Source of the DNA: Trichostrongylus colubriformis | Lineage: Eukaryota > Nematoda > Chromadorea > Rhabditida > Trichostrongylidae | Length of the DNA stretch: 64,000 nt | Direction of reading: 5' to 3' | Assembly: GCA_963978905.1 (NCBI GenBank) | Contig: OZ022260.1 | Span: 43,483,551 to 43,547,550 of the forward strand | Shown here: piece by piece, positions 24,421-35,984 of the stretch | Numbering within the stretch: position 1 is the stretch's first letter | Layout: the number at the start of each line of letters is the position of its first letter | Translations under genes and position numbers: made by a program | The notes under the pieces: model-generated | The model's input: only the letters and a program-made list of their open reading frames with translations | What the model was told of the DNA's origin: nothing | Database searches by the model: none

Positions 24421-25135
24421 AGTAGAAGCCCAAATTCTAAAAGTGCACTTTGGAATTTGGGCTTTGCTGTTCACAGGAATGAAAGTTGTAAGGGAATCTG
24501 GAGTATTATACTCTATAAAATAGCTTTAGTACGGTCCGAACATCGTCGCCAAGTTTAGCTGGAGTGGAAATGACGTGGATGTAACGACTTTGAATTCACC
24601 TCGAAAATTGTCAATATGCTGTGCAAGCTATGTTCTCGCTTCTGATAGATGACCGTGGATTCAGCGCAATACTTTCATAGTACTTTCATATTACACCATA
24701 ACGCCACTTGAAAATGTGGTTTTTATTGTATATTCCCTCTCATCTTCGGCATTTAATAACCAGCTGTGGACGTCTGGACAGCACCGAAGACGGCATGATA
24801 AAGTTCGATCTGGCGCTGCAAGAGGAGGCACCGAGAAGATTGAGAGATCCTCACGGGTCTACTCCTCCGTACTGCGTCACCTATGAACGCTGGTGCCATT
24901 GCCAAGGCGTCAATAAAACAGCGATAACCGTCAAGTGCGTCCCAGATAAATAGTGCAGCTCGCCACGTTCGCATTCTCGGCTGCCACATCACTCTTAGAA
25001 AATTAAGTTTTATATCTCTAGAACCAAGAAAACGCACAGGCACTGTTGAGACACATGGTAGAAAGCGAACATGATTACCGCCTACACTAGTCTCTCAATC
25101 CATCCCTAGGACAACTGCTATAAAATGTAGCTTAA

Positions 25136-25330
25136 AGACAGCGCTAGGGGTAATGTGGATGATAAGGAATCCCTGAAAGATGTCATTCACTTGAAAACTA
25201 GGGGCCTAGGAAGCTTATCTGCGGTGAAATCCCCCTGGAAAAGAGCGCCCCTGAAGCTGTGGCAGAGGCAACCTTATGCCCCAGCCGCCTTTCTTGGCTC
25301 GATCCCATCCTAGGGACGATTGCCGAGGAA
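25136..25330. mobile_element. TTAA-flanked MITE, copy 2 (truncated)
   Basis: Begins TTAA-AGACAGCGCTAGGGGTA and follows copy 1 (20224) for about 200 bp, through the TGAAATCCCCC and GGCAGAGGC blocks, but the right end is not found. Confidence 0.55.
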
Positions 25331-25535
25331 TGACTACGGTGTAGAGTAATAAGCTTGATAACAGAATGATACTTATCGTATCGTTGAAGCCGTATCTATC
25401 GGAATGACGTGATGCTTGACGTGTCGGCTATCGTGGTGAAAACGTCCACGGGTCAATATCACAGATTGGATTCATTGATGCAAACGAACTAGCCCTATCT
25501 TTAAAGCAATCCTCCAGGGAAGTTCCGTGATCTTA

Positions 25536-25708
25536 CAGTCCATTTCAGAAAAACTGATTGGGCGTGTCCTACGGACTTATATGAACGTGTATCAAACTCT
25601 CTCAATTCTCTCACCCTGCACACACTCCCACTCTCGCGACGTACTCTCACTCTCGCCATTCACCCAAGTCCGCGGGACACGCCCAATCAGTTTTTTCGAA
25701 ATGGACTA
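25536..25708. mobile_element. 173-bp TIR element
   Basis: Left end CAGTCCATTTCAGAAAAACT and right end AGTTTTTTCGAAATGGACTA are inverted repeats that extend through CTGATTGGGCGTGTCC and GGACACGCCCAATCAG. The middle is a CT-rich stretch. It is flanked by TTA on the left and TA on the right, so the duplication may be TA. Confidence 0.7.
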
Positions 25709-25744
25709 TAAGTAATCTCTTCACTGGCCACAGTATATGAATAG

Positions 25745-26060
25745 AAACACAAAAACGAGAAATTCCTTTGTTCCAAAACAGAAATAGAAAAACTGGAAGA
25801 AGAGCAACTCGTGCGAATTCCCGCCGAGCAAAAATTGAGCAGCCGTCGGTGGGCAGAGCGCAGTTCAAATTTTCGCGCGCATTGTTGAACTTTGCTGCTC
25901 ACTCTACCTCTGATCACGTGATCGTCGACTCATTGCTCCTTTGCTCTCCAGTTCCCACACCCACTCGGACGCCTCATCCCGTTGGCTGTCACTTTGAGGT
26001 GCCCTATCTCAGTTTGATTCTTGTACTTTCGCGTGAAACCTTGCATGCGCCCCTTAGTAA
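25745..26060. repeat. Dispersed repeat, copy 2
   Basis: Counterpart of 21335-21640. In this copy the repeat is followed directly by the repeat at 26098, whereas copy 1 is not. Confidence 0.65.
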
Positions 26061-26097
26061 ACAAATATCACACAAATACATGGGTTTCAGAAGAGGT

Positions 26098-26310
26098 TAA
26101 ATTTTCGCGAAAGATTCTCTGAAGGCAAGACCCATATGAAAACAAGCATATGAGGGGAAACAGTTTGGTCGCTTCTTCTTCAAAATAGGTGGAAATGGAT
26201 TGGAATTAATTGTATGCAATAAACCGGTTCTCTACCATGTCTCATACTGAGCTGTCACGTAATTAAGGCTGACATACATGCGAACGGGTCAATATCTGAT
26301 CTCACCCAAA
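26098..26310. repeat. Dispersed repeat, copy 2
   Basis: Counterpart of 24193-24420. Together with 25745-26060 it may form one longer element. Confidence 0.65.
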
Positions 26311-26686
26311 CCTGCACGGAATCACTGATCGTCGGTGCTTCGCGGATTTTTATACATTTCAGCTAATGTTTTGAGTGTCGGAATCATTATTTCAGTACCT
26401 ATTTATAATATTTCTTGTGTCATGCTTAAAATGAGTAGAGTGAAGTAAATGGAAATGGTTGCAACTATGAGCACCCCTGATAAGACAAGAAAGAATTGGT
26501 GTGCATCGATCAGAACTGTAAATGAAGAGGCGGAAGTAACAGTAACACAAACAATAATTATGACCCTCATTTCACTCTACGCCTTTCTGATAACAGTTCC
26601 TATAACTGCTATTCATTTTAGGATCTATATACACCACCACAAATGATGCTGACCATTTGATCCTTCCCGAGCGGCGCATCGATAGC

Positions 26687-26870
26687 ATAGTTAATATGGT
26701 TGACACCAGTAGCCTGATATCACCTCGACATAGTGCAGTGCGAGTGTTGCCTGTTATCAGGACGTGAGGGTGCGGGTTCGATTCCCTTCAGTGAGCACAA
26801 TCATGGCAGTGGCCCCGTACAGTACGGTGCACAAAATCAGATCGTGCAAGAGTGCTCGGATACTTACCGG
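26687..26870. repeat. Possible tRNA-derived SINE
   Basis: Contains GGGTTCGATTCCC (26773-26785), a good match to the RNA polymerase III box B, preceded by sequence that resembles a degenerate tRNA but does not fold into one by eye. A non-tRNA tail follows (GTGGCCCCGTACAGTACGGT is palindromic). Confidence 0.35.
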
Positions 26871-27185
26871 CCGGTGGAGTCAACATAACCACCGAGTTAA
26901 AGATTTACCGAACATTTTTGATGAATCAGTAACTAAATAATAGGCGTACATTTTAGTATAGTACGAAAAGTAGCCGTTGTCCGAAGCAGAAGGGACATTT
27001 ATGGACACCATGATTAAACCCGTCGGAAGAAGTCTGCTTCTGATGCTGGCATTTCGCATATGCAAGGAATATTCTCGATAAAATCACTGATTTTTTATTA
27101 CATACTGTTAAATGAATGGGCTTCCATTTATAGATCACCACATGCATAGCCACAAAAACGGTGCGATTTTCCTTGATGAGGGTCA

Positions 27186-28020
27186 ACCACAGGGTCGAGG
27201 AATCCTGAGATCCCGGTCGTATTTTAAAATTTCCCTAAGGATCCCTCAATGACCAACTCACTCTGGATAATTTTAAACCTATGAGGTGATCTCTAAAGAA
27301 AAGCATCAAACGATAACCTGGATACTTCTCAAAAAATTCCCTCAAAAAGCTCCAAACTTAGTGGGAAATTGAGCCACACGAATAGGGAAACGAAAGTCTG
27401 CAAATCGAAATGGGGCAGAACAAACATCTTACGAAAAAATGGAAATTCTCCTAGAGCTCACCTTATCGAACACGCTCATTGTCTGTGGGAAGACTCGGAA
27501 ATGATTCTCAGCCCTGCTAACTCCTCCCAACCAACATTACAGCTGGCTGCCTCATGTGCCACAGCGGTGCCGTCGTTCGATTGAGGGAAACCAGCTGAAT
27601 CGTTCCACGTGACCTTTTTTCAACATGATGCCGCGGCTTTTCATCGACGCCTAGATCGGAACATTACAGCAAAGAGTATCTCGACTCCTGATGATGAACT
27701 GCGGTCAATCAGAGATTCCTAGAGGGCTGAAATAGCTGGGAAGCCTCGGGAAAAGCACTGGAAATCGGCTAAGTTCAAGTGCAATATCGAACTATTGGTA
27801 ATATTAATCTCTTGATTTTTCATGTAAATCGAATAAGGCCGCATCCTTCACGTTCCTACATCAACCAGTCTGCTGCACTTTGGCAATTATAGTGGAAAAG
27901 CCGTTGATCTCAATCGTGTGTATGCTGTAAGATCCTATACGTACAGCGACAGGTTTATGTAAAATATGGAGAGTAAGTAAAAGTGATGGAAAGTAAAAAA
28001 AAAAACGGAAAAAAGGAAGG
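27186..28020. other. No gene recognised
   Basis: Low-scoring open frames only (for example 27369-27584 plus). A poly-A stretch near 27999-28005 precedes the next TTAA element. Confidence 0.4.
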
Positions 28021-28024
28021 TTAA

Positions 28025-28372
28025 AGACAGTGATAGGGGTAGTGTGGGTAATGGAAACTCCTAACCTGGATCACGTAAATGAAAGCTAGAGGTCTAAAAA
28101 GATTACATGTGGCGAAACTCCCAATGAGAAGGAGTGCCTCGGGCTTTATAAGAGCCGCTTTTTTCAACAGCCTACCACTTGTTTTATGCTAGCCCGCCCC
28201 TTTTTTGGGACGAGCCGCTCCCTTTGAGAATGAACAGCGGAAAGAGGGTCTTATTTCTCGTATTTTTGACAGTTTCATTCGGTTGTTCCTTCAGTTCCGT
28301 GCTATTGAGCACCTCGACCTTTATATTCAATTATCTTTCCATTTTCGGCCCGAATCACCCATATCACTGCCT
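28025..28372. mobile_element. TTAA-flanked MITE, copy 3
   Basis: Left end TTAA then AGACAGTGATAGGGG; right end CATATCACTGCCT then TTAG, a mutated duplication. The interior matches copy 1 in places (CTCGACTTTCATATTCA against CTCGACCTTTATATTCA). Confidence 0.65.
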
Positions 28373-28503
28373 TTAGGCATAACTGCTTGGTGAAGGCATA
28401 CAATGAAGGGCAGAGTGGGTCTGTTGATCTGTTACTTCAGAAGCTGAATGCATTCATCTTTCTACCCGGTGTCTTGGTGTGAGGCACGTGACTGTGTGAA
28501 GTC

Positions 28504-28735
28504 GGGTGTGTACCGTTAAGACAACAAATTCGCGTTGCAGCGCCTGGCATGCGGAGCGCGATGGTGCGAGTTATGCGCGCCCTATTGGATGGGTCCTGAA
28601 GCGATAGTGGCGCTCAACGCCTTATCCTAGGCGTAATCGCTTCAGGTCTCAACAAGTAAGCTGCCCCTATGTGGCGCCACTTCGTCGTGCGTTGAACGTA
28701 GCCACGCGAATTTTCTGCCCTAATGCCACACACCC
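28504..28735. mobile_element. Member of the GGGTGTGTGC TIR family with inner hairpin
   Basis: Ends GGGTGTGTACCG and ATGCCACACACCC. The middle holds a strong inner palindrome: CCTGAAGCGAT, CGCCTTATCCTAGGCG, ATCGCTTCAGG. A closely similar inner hairpin is at 41015-41075. Confidence 0.65.
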
Positions 28736-28890
28736 GTGTGAGGTCATATGGATCGACACTCCTGTTCAAAGCACGCAGTTCAGAGAACACGAGTTCAAGA
28801 CTAACAAATGCGACATGCTTCGTCATCCGAGACCAGTAAAATGACGATGATACGCTGGTTGGTGTATCATGGTTCACAGCACACAGACAG

Positions 28891-28972
28891 GGTACACCAA
28901 GATCGGAGGATTCCTCGACAGGGAGCTCATATTTGACCACATAAGAGGATGGGAGGAACGTGCCTTTCGCAG
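28891..28972 (+). CDS. Possible internal coding exon, unknown protein
   Basis: Between an acceptor (CAGACAG) and a donor (CAG|gtgagc) one frame is open, reading YTKIGGFLDRELIFDH then IRGWEERAFR. It is very protein-like. A second open piece with splice-like ends at 29092-29233 (ending DTWDCPDHEC) does not join in phase. The minus strand is also open here (28614-29024), so the coding strand is not settled. Confidence 0.3.
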
Positions 28973-29239
28973 GTGAGCGATAAGCACTAAAATCTGAATT
29001 TTTAATAAGCCGATGTGATGCCAAGGGTATTTTATCGCAAATCCGTGTGACAAAATGTAAAATAAATATATTTTTGCCTCAGGAAAGGATATACATAGCA
29101 ATAAAACAACAGCTACTGGTATTGTGAAGGTCAAAAAAAGGGGGGTCGTATCTGGCGTAGAGGGTAGTCGTACTGAAGCGGCTACTTTCCTCGACACCTG
29201 GGACTGCCCTGACCACGAGTGTTTGTAAGTGCACTCAAT

Positions 29240-30476
29240 CATATCGACGGCCATAGTAAACTGAGCTACTACAACAGGTTCATGTAAGGTTGAAGAATCC
29301 TTAGAGAAGGTCGTATTTCAGGACAAATTTTCTTGTGGTCTCTCAAAAAGTAGTCAATGGGTAAACACGTTTCGCATGAGGTAGCAATACTGTACAGCAC
29401 TATTTACCTATTTATTTTCGGTACTATTTACCGAAATTTTCGGTACTAGGAGAAACCACACTAGTTCGCGTTTTGATGCAATCAGAGTGGTGAGTTTTGG
29501 GGACAATTCAAGTTTGGTCAGTAGCCTTCGGGGTAGCCTGATCCGTAGAGCCCAAATATGGCACTCGTTTGGCGCGAAACCGCTTTGGTCTCACGTCACG
29601 TTGACCCAAGCGCTTTTTCCGTGCCAAACGCAACGAATTAAATCATGCGAGCTGGTGAGGTTCCTTTGGGTAGATGGTGGCTACTATGCTTTATGCGACG
29701 ACCATTACAGTGCTCGACTCTGGGATTGCGTGTGAGTGCCTGAAGAAAACTACGAGGAGGTGACTTTTTTGGCAGAAATCCATGAAGTTAGAAAGGACAA
29801 CCGCAACACGATCACCCCATCGATCAACATTTTGTGGTCTACGATCGTATAAAGGGTGACGCGGGCTCCTCAGGGGTCACTCACATAGGCCTAGCACTGC
29901 CATGTCCTTCTTTCCTTCCTTTTGTGGCCTTAATTTCTTCATGAAAAGTCGTTTATTAGTACGACTCAAGTCTCATTTTATACTTGATTACATCTTTCGC
30001 CTTTTCATTGTAATGTGCAAACACTGAAAAAAAAAGTTTATTTAGAGATTTCCTCTCATTGCGGTTTTACCGATAATAATACTGCTGAGGACTATAATAC
30101 AGTATAGGTAGTAGAAATTGAGGTAGTGCCTATGACGTGAATCTATGGTCAAGCATGGGATGAGAGTCGTTTTTTTTTTGAAAGTTCTTCGAGCGATCCC
30201 AATGTCATAATTATCGATTGGCGACTTTCTTGGAGACCATTTTATAATGGTAGGGATTGGTTTGCGGAAGTCGAATTTTACTCATTGCAAACAAAATTCT
30301 ACACTTCGAATTTAGTGTGTGGCTCTTTCTCTTACAATATGGTATGCTCTCGATCACTTAGAAAAGGCTGTTACTAGCAAAATTTCCAGTGGCAAGGGAT
30401 AGGTGAAATAGAGTCGTGCCAGTGGTTAAAGACACCGGGAGGAGTATTGAGAAAGTGAGAATTGTGAATACATGTG
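29240..30476. other. No gene recognised
   Basis: Open frame 29487-29735 on the plus strand has no family resemblance. The rest is A/T-rich with many stops. Confidence 0.4.
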
Positions 30477-30714
30477 GGGTCAATTCAAATCGGGGGGGGG
30501 GGGGAGACGCAACTTTGTGTCAAATTTTCACCCACGTCAAAGCTTCTTTCCCTCCCTCTTAGGGTAAAGCAGATGAGACCTATGCTTTGAGAGATGCTCT
30601 TTCATGTGGAAGGAGGGGATATCAATTTTAGCCTAAGCCTAGGGAGCGAAAGGAGCTTCGACCTTGACGCAAAGTTGCGTCTCCCCCCCCCCCCCCCCCG
30701 ACTTGAATTGACCC
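30477..30714. mobile_element. 238-bp G-tract TIR element with 8-bp target duplication (hAT-like MITE)
   Basis: Ends GGGTCAATTCAAATC followed by 13 G, mirrored by 17 C followed by GACTTGAATTGACCC. Inside lie AGACGCAACTTTG and CAAAGTTGCGTCT. The exact 8-bp duplication TACATGTG flanks it (30469-30476, 30715-30722). Eight-base duplications are typical of hAT elements. The interior (TTCCCTCCCTC, CCTAAGCCT) recurs at 32640-32840. Confidence 0.8.
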
Positions 30715-33389
30715 TACATGTGTTCTCTGAGAACAAACCCTCTACTTCGGAAGAGGTGATTTGTAGCGAAATTCGCACTCAAAAAGCGCGGCTTGGAATT
30801 TTAACACGATCAGTAGCGCAAGTGTCGTTCTGCAGCTCATCAGCCGGACGAGTTGCCGGCGAGGGAGTGATATTAGTATAGACTATTGTAGAACTTCGCC
30901 TTTCAAACCGAAATGGCTGTTCGTTAATCAATTCTCGGTGATTTTCTGCTGAAAGGTCGCTTGGTCATTGATGATTAAAGGAAAAAAGGGGTTGGACATT
31001 ACATACGTGGGTGCCCTCACTGCCGCCTTGGGATGTTGTTCATCCCTGCTGTCTGTTGTCTGCCATTACGGGCACAGACGAAAAACGATGGGCATCCCAG
31101 GATAGCCGTTTGGCGCGCGATCGATTATTTATAGCGTTTAGTTGCCGTAGATTGCTCTCTCTTCGCACTGGTTTTGACGGCGTTTGGAACTCCGTTTTAT
31201 TGAACGGTTTACAGCCCCTTTACGTATTGTCGCTTACTGCGGAAGTAGCGTGGCTGCATTTCTCGCCCCTTCAGTAGCTAGCTGTTCAGTGCTTAGTTTA
31301 TATTCGAAATGTATGAAATGGATGCCAGTGCGAAATGTCATGCGCGACTTTCCAAAATGAAGTGGGCAGGCGCTTTCGTCAGACGTATGTCGACATTTCA
31401 ATGTTGCTGACTCATTCGCACTGTCAGCATACCAAGTGAGAGTGCCAGCCGCATTGTCTCTGCTCGATCGGAAACCACGCGCTTCCTCGTTTTTATTCGT
31501 GTATTTTTACTTGCTGGAGCCTTTACTTGCTTAATTAGTAGTCTTTTGGTGCCAATATAGTTTGGGAGGGTCATTCCATTGTGCTCGGCGTCCGGCGCTA
31601 TTTTTGCCGAGATTTTTAGCCCAAACAATTCTTAGTTTGGAGGAAATCCAGGCCATCCAAAGTAAGGCTTAGGTAGAAATATATACTTGAATATACAAAC
31701 TGATGATTGTGGAACGGTTCCGTGTGAGGGACGACAGAGCGACAATGAGTTCCCCCCCCCCCCCAACTATAGTAGCAAAAGTTTTTTCAATATTCTTTGT
31801 CATTTTTAATAATCTGGTTATTCTGCTCGAGAGGAAGCAGCTTTTATGTGTAATCAGCGATATGTGAGGAAATCGGTCATCCTCTCACACTATAAATGGA
31901 TAGCCGGACGTTCCTTCTTTTTTCACACTCTTTTTAAAAAAGTGTTCAACAGAGGGTCCTCCACCTCTCAATCTATCCTCGTGGTTTACGTCCAAATTTT
32001 AATTTCAGTGTAGCTTGATATGAACTTCTCTCCTTTTCATAAAGAGGAAACAACCTTGCAGCCACACGCGCTTTCTGTGCCGTACCTGAATCAGCGTTCG
32101 TGGATATGGAAGCGGGTGGCCGTCAGCCCGGCCATTGCCTTCATAGGGTTTATTAAATCCACACCTCTGAGCTCGCTATGATTTCCTCATGTTATTTCTC
32201 CACTTTCAATGGGTGTCTTGACTGTGATGGATTCGAAAGCGCTGGTCTAAAATGTCCTGCCCTATATCCTTTCAGTGCCCTAATTGTATAGAATTATGTT
32301 ACAGGGAAAAAGTTCACGGCCTTGAGATCCCCTTCGGATGCATACGCCGGTGATTTGTGTACATATTTGCTTCTATGATCACTGTTTATAAGAAGACTAT
32401 AAACAGACATACAATTGAGAGCTCCCTCTTCAAGTAAAAAAAGTTGTTTTGTTTACTTTTCTTGGAACTTCTGATCAAAGATCATTGGTAATCTAAACAT
32501 AGCAACTGCACGTCGAAACCGTCGCTTATCCGTCTTAATGGCATTGATTTTTCATCTCATAGCACTGATGCCTTTCTTAATCGGCAATGATACTTTGTGA
32601 ACGAGATCGCTTTTGTAGCTCCACTCTCTCGATGCATGTTCAAATTGTTGTTGTTGTACGTTCAAATGCAAAATTTTCATCGACGTCGGAGCTCCTTTCC
32701 CTCCCTCGGCTGAGGCTAAGGCAGATGAGACAGATGCCTTGGCAGTACTTTTATGAGGCAGGAGGAAGGGATGTGAATTCTAGCCTAAGCCTCAGGAGGG
32801 GAGGAGCTGCGATGCCAGTGAAAGTTGCGCGTCCACTTTAATTGGCCCGGGATATTTCTGAATTAGAATAAATCTAATTCACACGGTGAACCTGTTCAAA
32901 GGCTGCCGCCGGACTTCTCGATTTTGGGATTCTGCGTTTTTGCGTTGTTGTACTTTGGTCTTCGATTGCTGGGCTATGAGATTTTGTGAAGCCGACTTCA
33001 TACTATGCGGTGGCAGCAGGGCACTCCCACCTGTCGAGCAAAATGACCGCTTAAGTATGACCCCTCGCACCAATGTAGCAATTCGATACGGAGCCGTGCC
33101 ATCATAAAATCGCAGAATCGCAAATCCGCGAAGTCAGTTTTAGCTTCTCCCTTCTAGCAGGTGAAGCCAACGCCTTTCTAATTCACAATGAAGTCGTGCA
33201 AAGGCGTCCTGTTTGACATTCATCAAAGGCATTACGGTTCTAGCATCCTCTTTTTGGGAGGGAAATGAGAAATCTTTCAATGGATCAAAAATTGAAGTGC
33301 TTGCACCTTACCGTATTCAAGTTACAACTGTTCTATAATATGCGAGTACTCGATGAGTTTGTCTCGTCGTGTGATAGGTTTTTGTCTAA
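30715..33389. other. Repeat-rich intergenic DNA, no supported gene
   Basis: A C-tract at 31752-31764 and the element relic at 32640-32840 are the only clear structures. Open frames such as 31011-31277 plus and 31398-31628 minus show no family signal. Confidence 0.4.
32640..32840. repeat. Relic of the G-tract element family
   Basis: Shares the inner blocks of 30477-30714 in the same order (AAATTTTCATCGACGTC, TCCTTTCCCTCCCTC, GGCAGATGAGAC, TAGCCTAAGCCT, AGGGGAGGAGCT) and ends GTGAAAGTTGCGCGTC. The G and C tracts are missing, so this shows the tracts are not essential to the body of the element or were lost. Confidence 0.6.
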
Positions 33390-33562
33390 GGTCGCGTTCA
33401 TACTTTGCGGTGCCGGCGGCAAAACGTGGCTGCGTGTTCTTCGCCTTCATCTATACCACCTTGCCTCATTGCCTACGTCGCCTCGGCACCTCTGCCGTAG
33501 CACTCTGACTGGCTGCCGGTGAACGCAGCCACGGCCAGCCGGCGCTGAGTATGAACGCGGCC
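33390..33562. mobile_element. 173-bp MITE, TWA-flanked GGCCGCGT family
   Basis: Ends GGTCGCGTTCATACTTTGCG and GAGTATGAACGCGGCC; flanked by TAA on both sides (33387-33389, 33563-33565). The inner blocks CGCCTCGGCACCTCTGCC and GTGAACGCAGCCACG are family features in the orientation opposite to 38701. Confidence 0.85.
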
Positions 33563-35357
33563 TAATGGTCTCGACTAACAAGCTTTTTCGCAGGAGCATA
33601 AGAATTGATTGGATTTGTTATCTGTTTTGCTTTTCGCGAGTCCAAATAAGGTTGGACGAGTACGAATGGTAGAAGCCACTCGTAGCTAAAACATTATTCT
33701 CAAAATTCTCCTTTTCGTTTTCCATCTGTTATTTCTGTGTTACTGATTATTTTCTGTTTTGGCTCCTCTTAGGGCTCTTTTATTTCACCCCTGTAGCTAT
33801 CCGAAAGTCCAGTGGAGGTAACTGATCAGGAATCGGAAGCATGATTCATCCACCTACACCCTCGCTGCTGACTCATTCTTCGACATTTCGTTACATGTGG
33901 GAGGAAATTTACTCAATGGGGAATTCATATGATTGGCGTTTCACTGCCAGGGCGAGGAGCCTAACTTCCATTTTTAACTCATTCTTTGGGAATATGTGTC
34001 AAAAGGCGAGAGAAACAGTGGAAGAAGGGAGAGCCGAAGGTGTAGTGTGGCTCGTAGTTATTGAACCCACATATTTACACACCTTTGGAAGGTCACTTAA
34101 CAAGAGAAATTTGCGCAGTGAAGAAGGACGCGCATGACTTCGTAAAGAGGAAAGAGGACTGCGACACAATGCGCCAGTTTCAAATTTGCCAGCGCTGTGT
34201 CATCCTCTGTTTGAAAGAGCTGTTTTATAATCAATAACAATCTGCCGAATATGGGAATTCTATGTTTGCCATAAATTATCGTAGTCGAGAAGCTATTACA
34301 GGAACATTTTCGGGCACGTAAATTTACAGTTTATGTTTGCGTCACGAGAAATGGCTCCATAGCTGCTTTGCTTATATTCCGTTGATTTATTCTTCACGTC
34401 CGTTGATCCTTCCTCTCTCCAGTGCTCCTGATGAAAGTGTTCTCGCTCTGTGCTTCTTTCAGTTCCTCTGGAAATTCAAGGTTACCCTATGGAGTTAATA
34501 GATTTCATAGGCAAGCTCTTAGGCGTGTCTCCAAACGGCATTAACCCTTTCATCCCTTGCTCATAAACTGGTTTGCTTGTTCTACCGATCTTTGATCTGA
34601 GAATGACGTGGGAGTGCAAACAGAATAAACTAGCAAAGCATACGAGAACATCATGTACGCTCATGGAAATCGATTCGTCCACAATGTTGGCAGTCTGGGC
34701 TGCTGCTTCCAATGCATTCACTCTGATTTGGCACGTGTCCATCTGTTTTTTTTTCGTTTTTTTTTTAATTTTAAACGGACAGAAACAGGTGGTATTTTCT
34801 CTTTTTTTAATGGCATCACTTCCTGGTTTCGGTATTGGGTGGTCAATACGAGTTAGCGGGCTTTGCGTTGCATATGGGATGTGATATATACGTCCTCATT
34901 GTTTGCCATCTTGGCTCGCATAAAATATCTTGCCCATATCACACTTGGCTATGTTAACAAGGTGGTGGTGACGCGATCTTTAGGAAGTGTTTTTTGCCTC
35001 TTGAATGAGATTCGCCAAGCACTATTTATTACGTGATGTAAGACAAATAAGTACAAGCTTAATAAATGATGAAACAATCTCGGAGAGAGAACAAAATTCC
35101 ATCTTGTTTCACCATAATCCAAGCGTCCAGCATCGAACAGTCTCAGCCCTGCATGCCACACTTTTCCCTGGAACGCGGTTCTTGTCAAGTTTTATTTATT
35201 CTGTTTTTTTTATTATTAGTCCACTTTACTCAGTTTGCTTCTGTACAAGTATTTGGCTACTCTTGCAGTCGGTTGGCACCAGTGGAAGCAATCTGGCACT
35301 CCGTAAAAATAACCAGTTGAGGACATTGAGTCGATGATCTGTGACACGTGTAGTATA
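33563..35357. other. No gene recognised
   Basis: Open frames 33841-34137 plus and 34482-34742 minus are isolated and resemble nothing I know. A T-rich stretch lies at 34747-34770. Confidence 0.4.
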
Positions 35358-35374
35358 TGGAAGTGATACGACCC

Positions 35375-35611
35375 CTCCTCTTCTTCTTTCGTCTTCTTAG
35401 CGTTTGTCCCGCACAGCAGGGTCCGCTTTGCTTGATCGATGACGCCATCTTATTCGGTCTTTGGGATGGAATCCCACCATCTTCATGTCATTTCGTATGA
35501 CATCCATCCAACGTTGCCTGGGTCTTCCCCGAGGTCTTTCTCCAGCCATTTCGTGCAGCGTCGCTTTCTTGACGGCTGAGTCTGCATCAGCACGCAGTAC
35601 GTGCCCGTACG
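35375..35611 (-). pseudogene. 5'-truncated RTE-like LINE, end of reverse transcriptase
   Basis: On the minus strand one frame runs to a TAA at 35399-35397 and reads YGHVLRADADSAV, GERPRGRPRQRWMDVIRNDM, HPKDRIRWRHRSSKADP. This is the conserved C-terminal tail of RTE-type LINE proteins (GHVLR, RGRP..RW, R..W). It is flanked by an exact 17-bp duplication, TGGAAGTGATACGACCC, at 35358-35374 and 35612-35628. Only about 75 codons remain, so it is a dead-on-arrival insertion. Confidence 0.8.
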
Positions 35612-35984
35612 TGGAAGTGATACGACCCTTGTTTGGCCTAAATACCCAGAATTTGCTCGGCTTCGATTTTAGTTTGGGTTTTATTTTATTTCATTTATCC
35701 TATTCTATTTCTCACTCTATTTTGTTATGTGTTAGAGCAACAGTCTTTGTTGTGATCTGAACACGAACAAGAGATTCCAGTAGGCTTGCTCGTCTTTGTT
35801 GGTATGTAGTCCTGCACATTTTGTCCTGGTGTCTGGAACATTTCTAAGCAGTGATGTGAATTTTAGGAGCAGTGCCTTCCGTGCACGCTCCTTGTCTTCT
35901 ATCACCCCTCCATTTATCCCACAGCTGTTAGCCACTCCTCGGTTTTCTTGATCTTTGACCGTCCTCAGACGGAGTCAGATTCTA

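Noticed and set aside
24708..25043. Open frames on both strands (81 and 96 codons)
   Set aside because: Both look fairly protein-like, but no splice partners, no conserved motif and no way to choose a strand.
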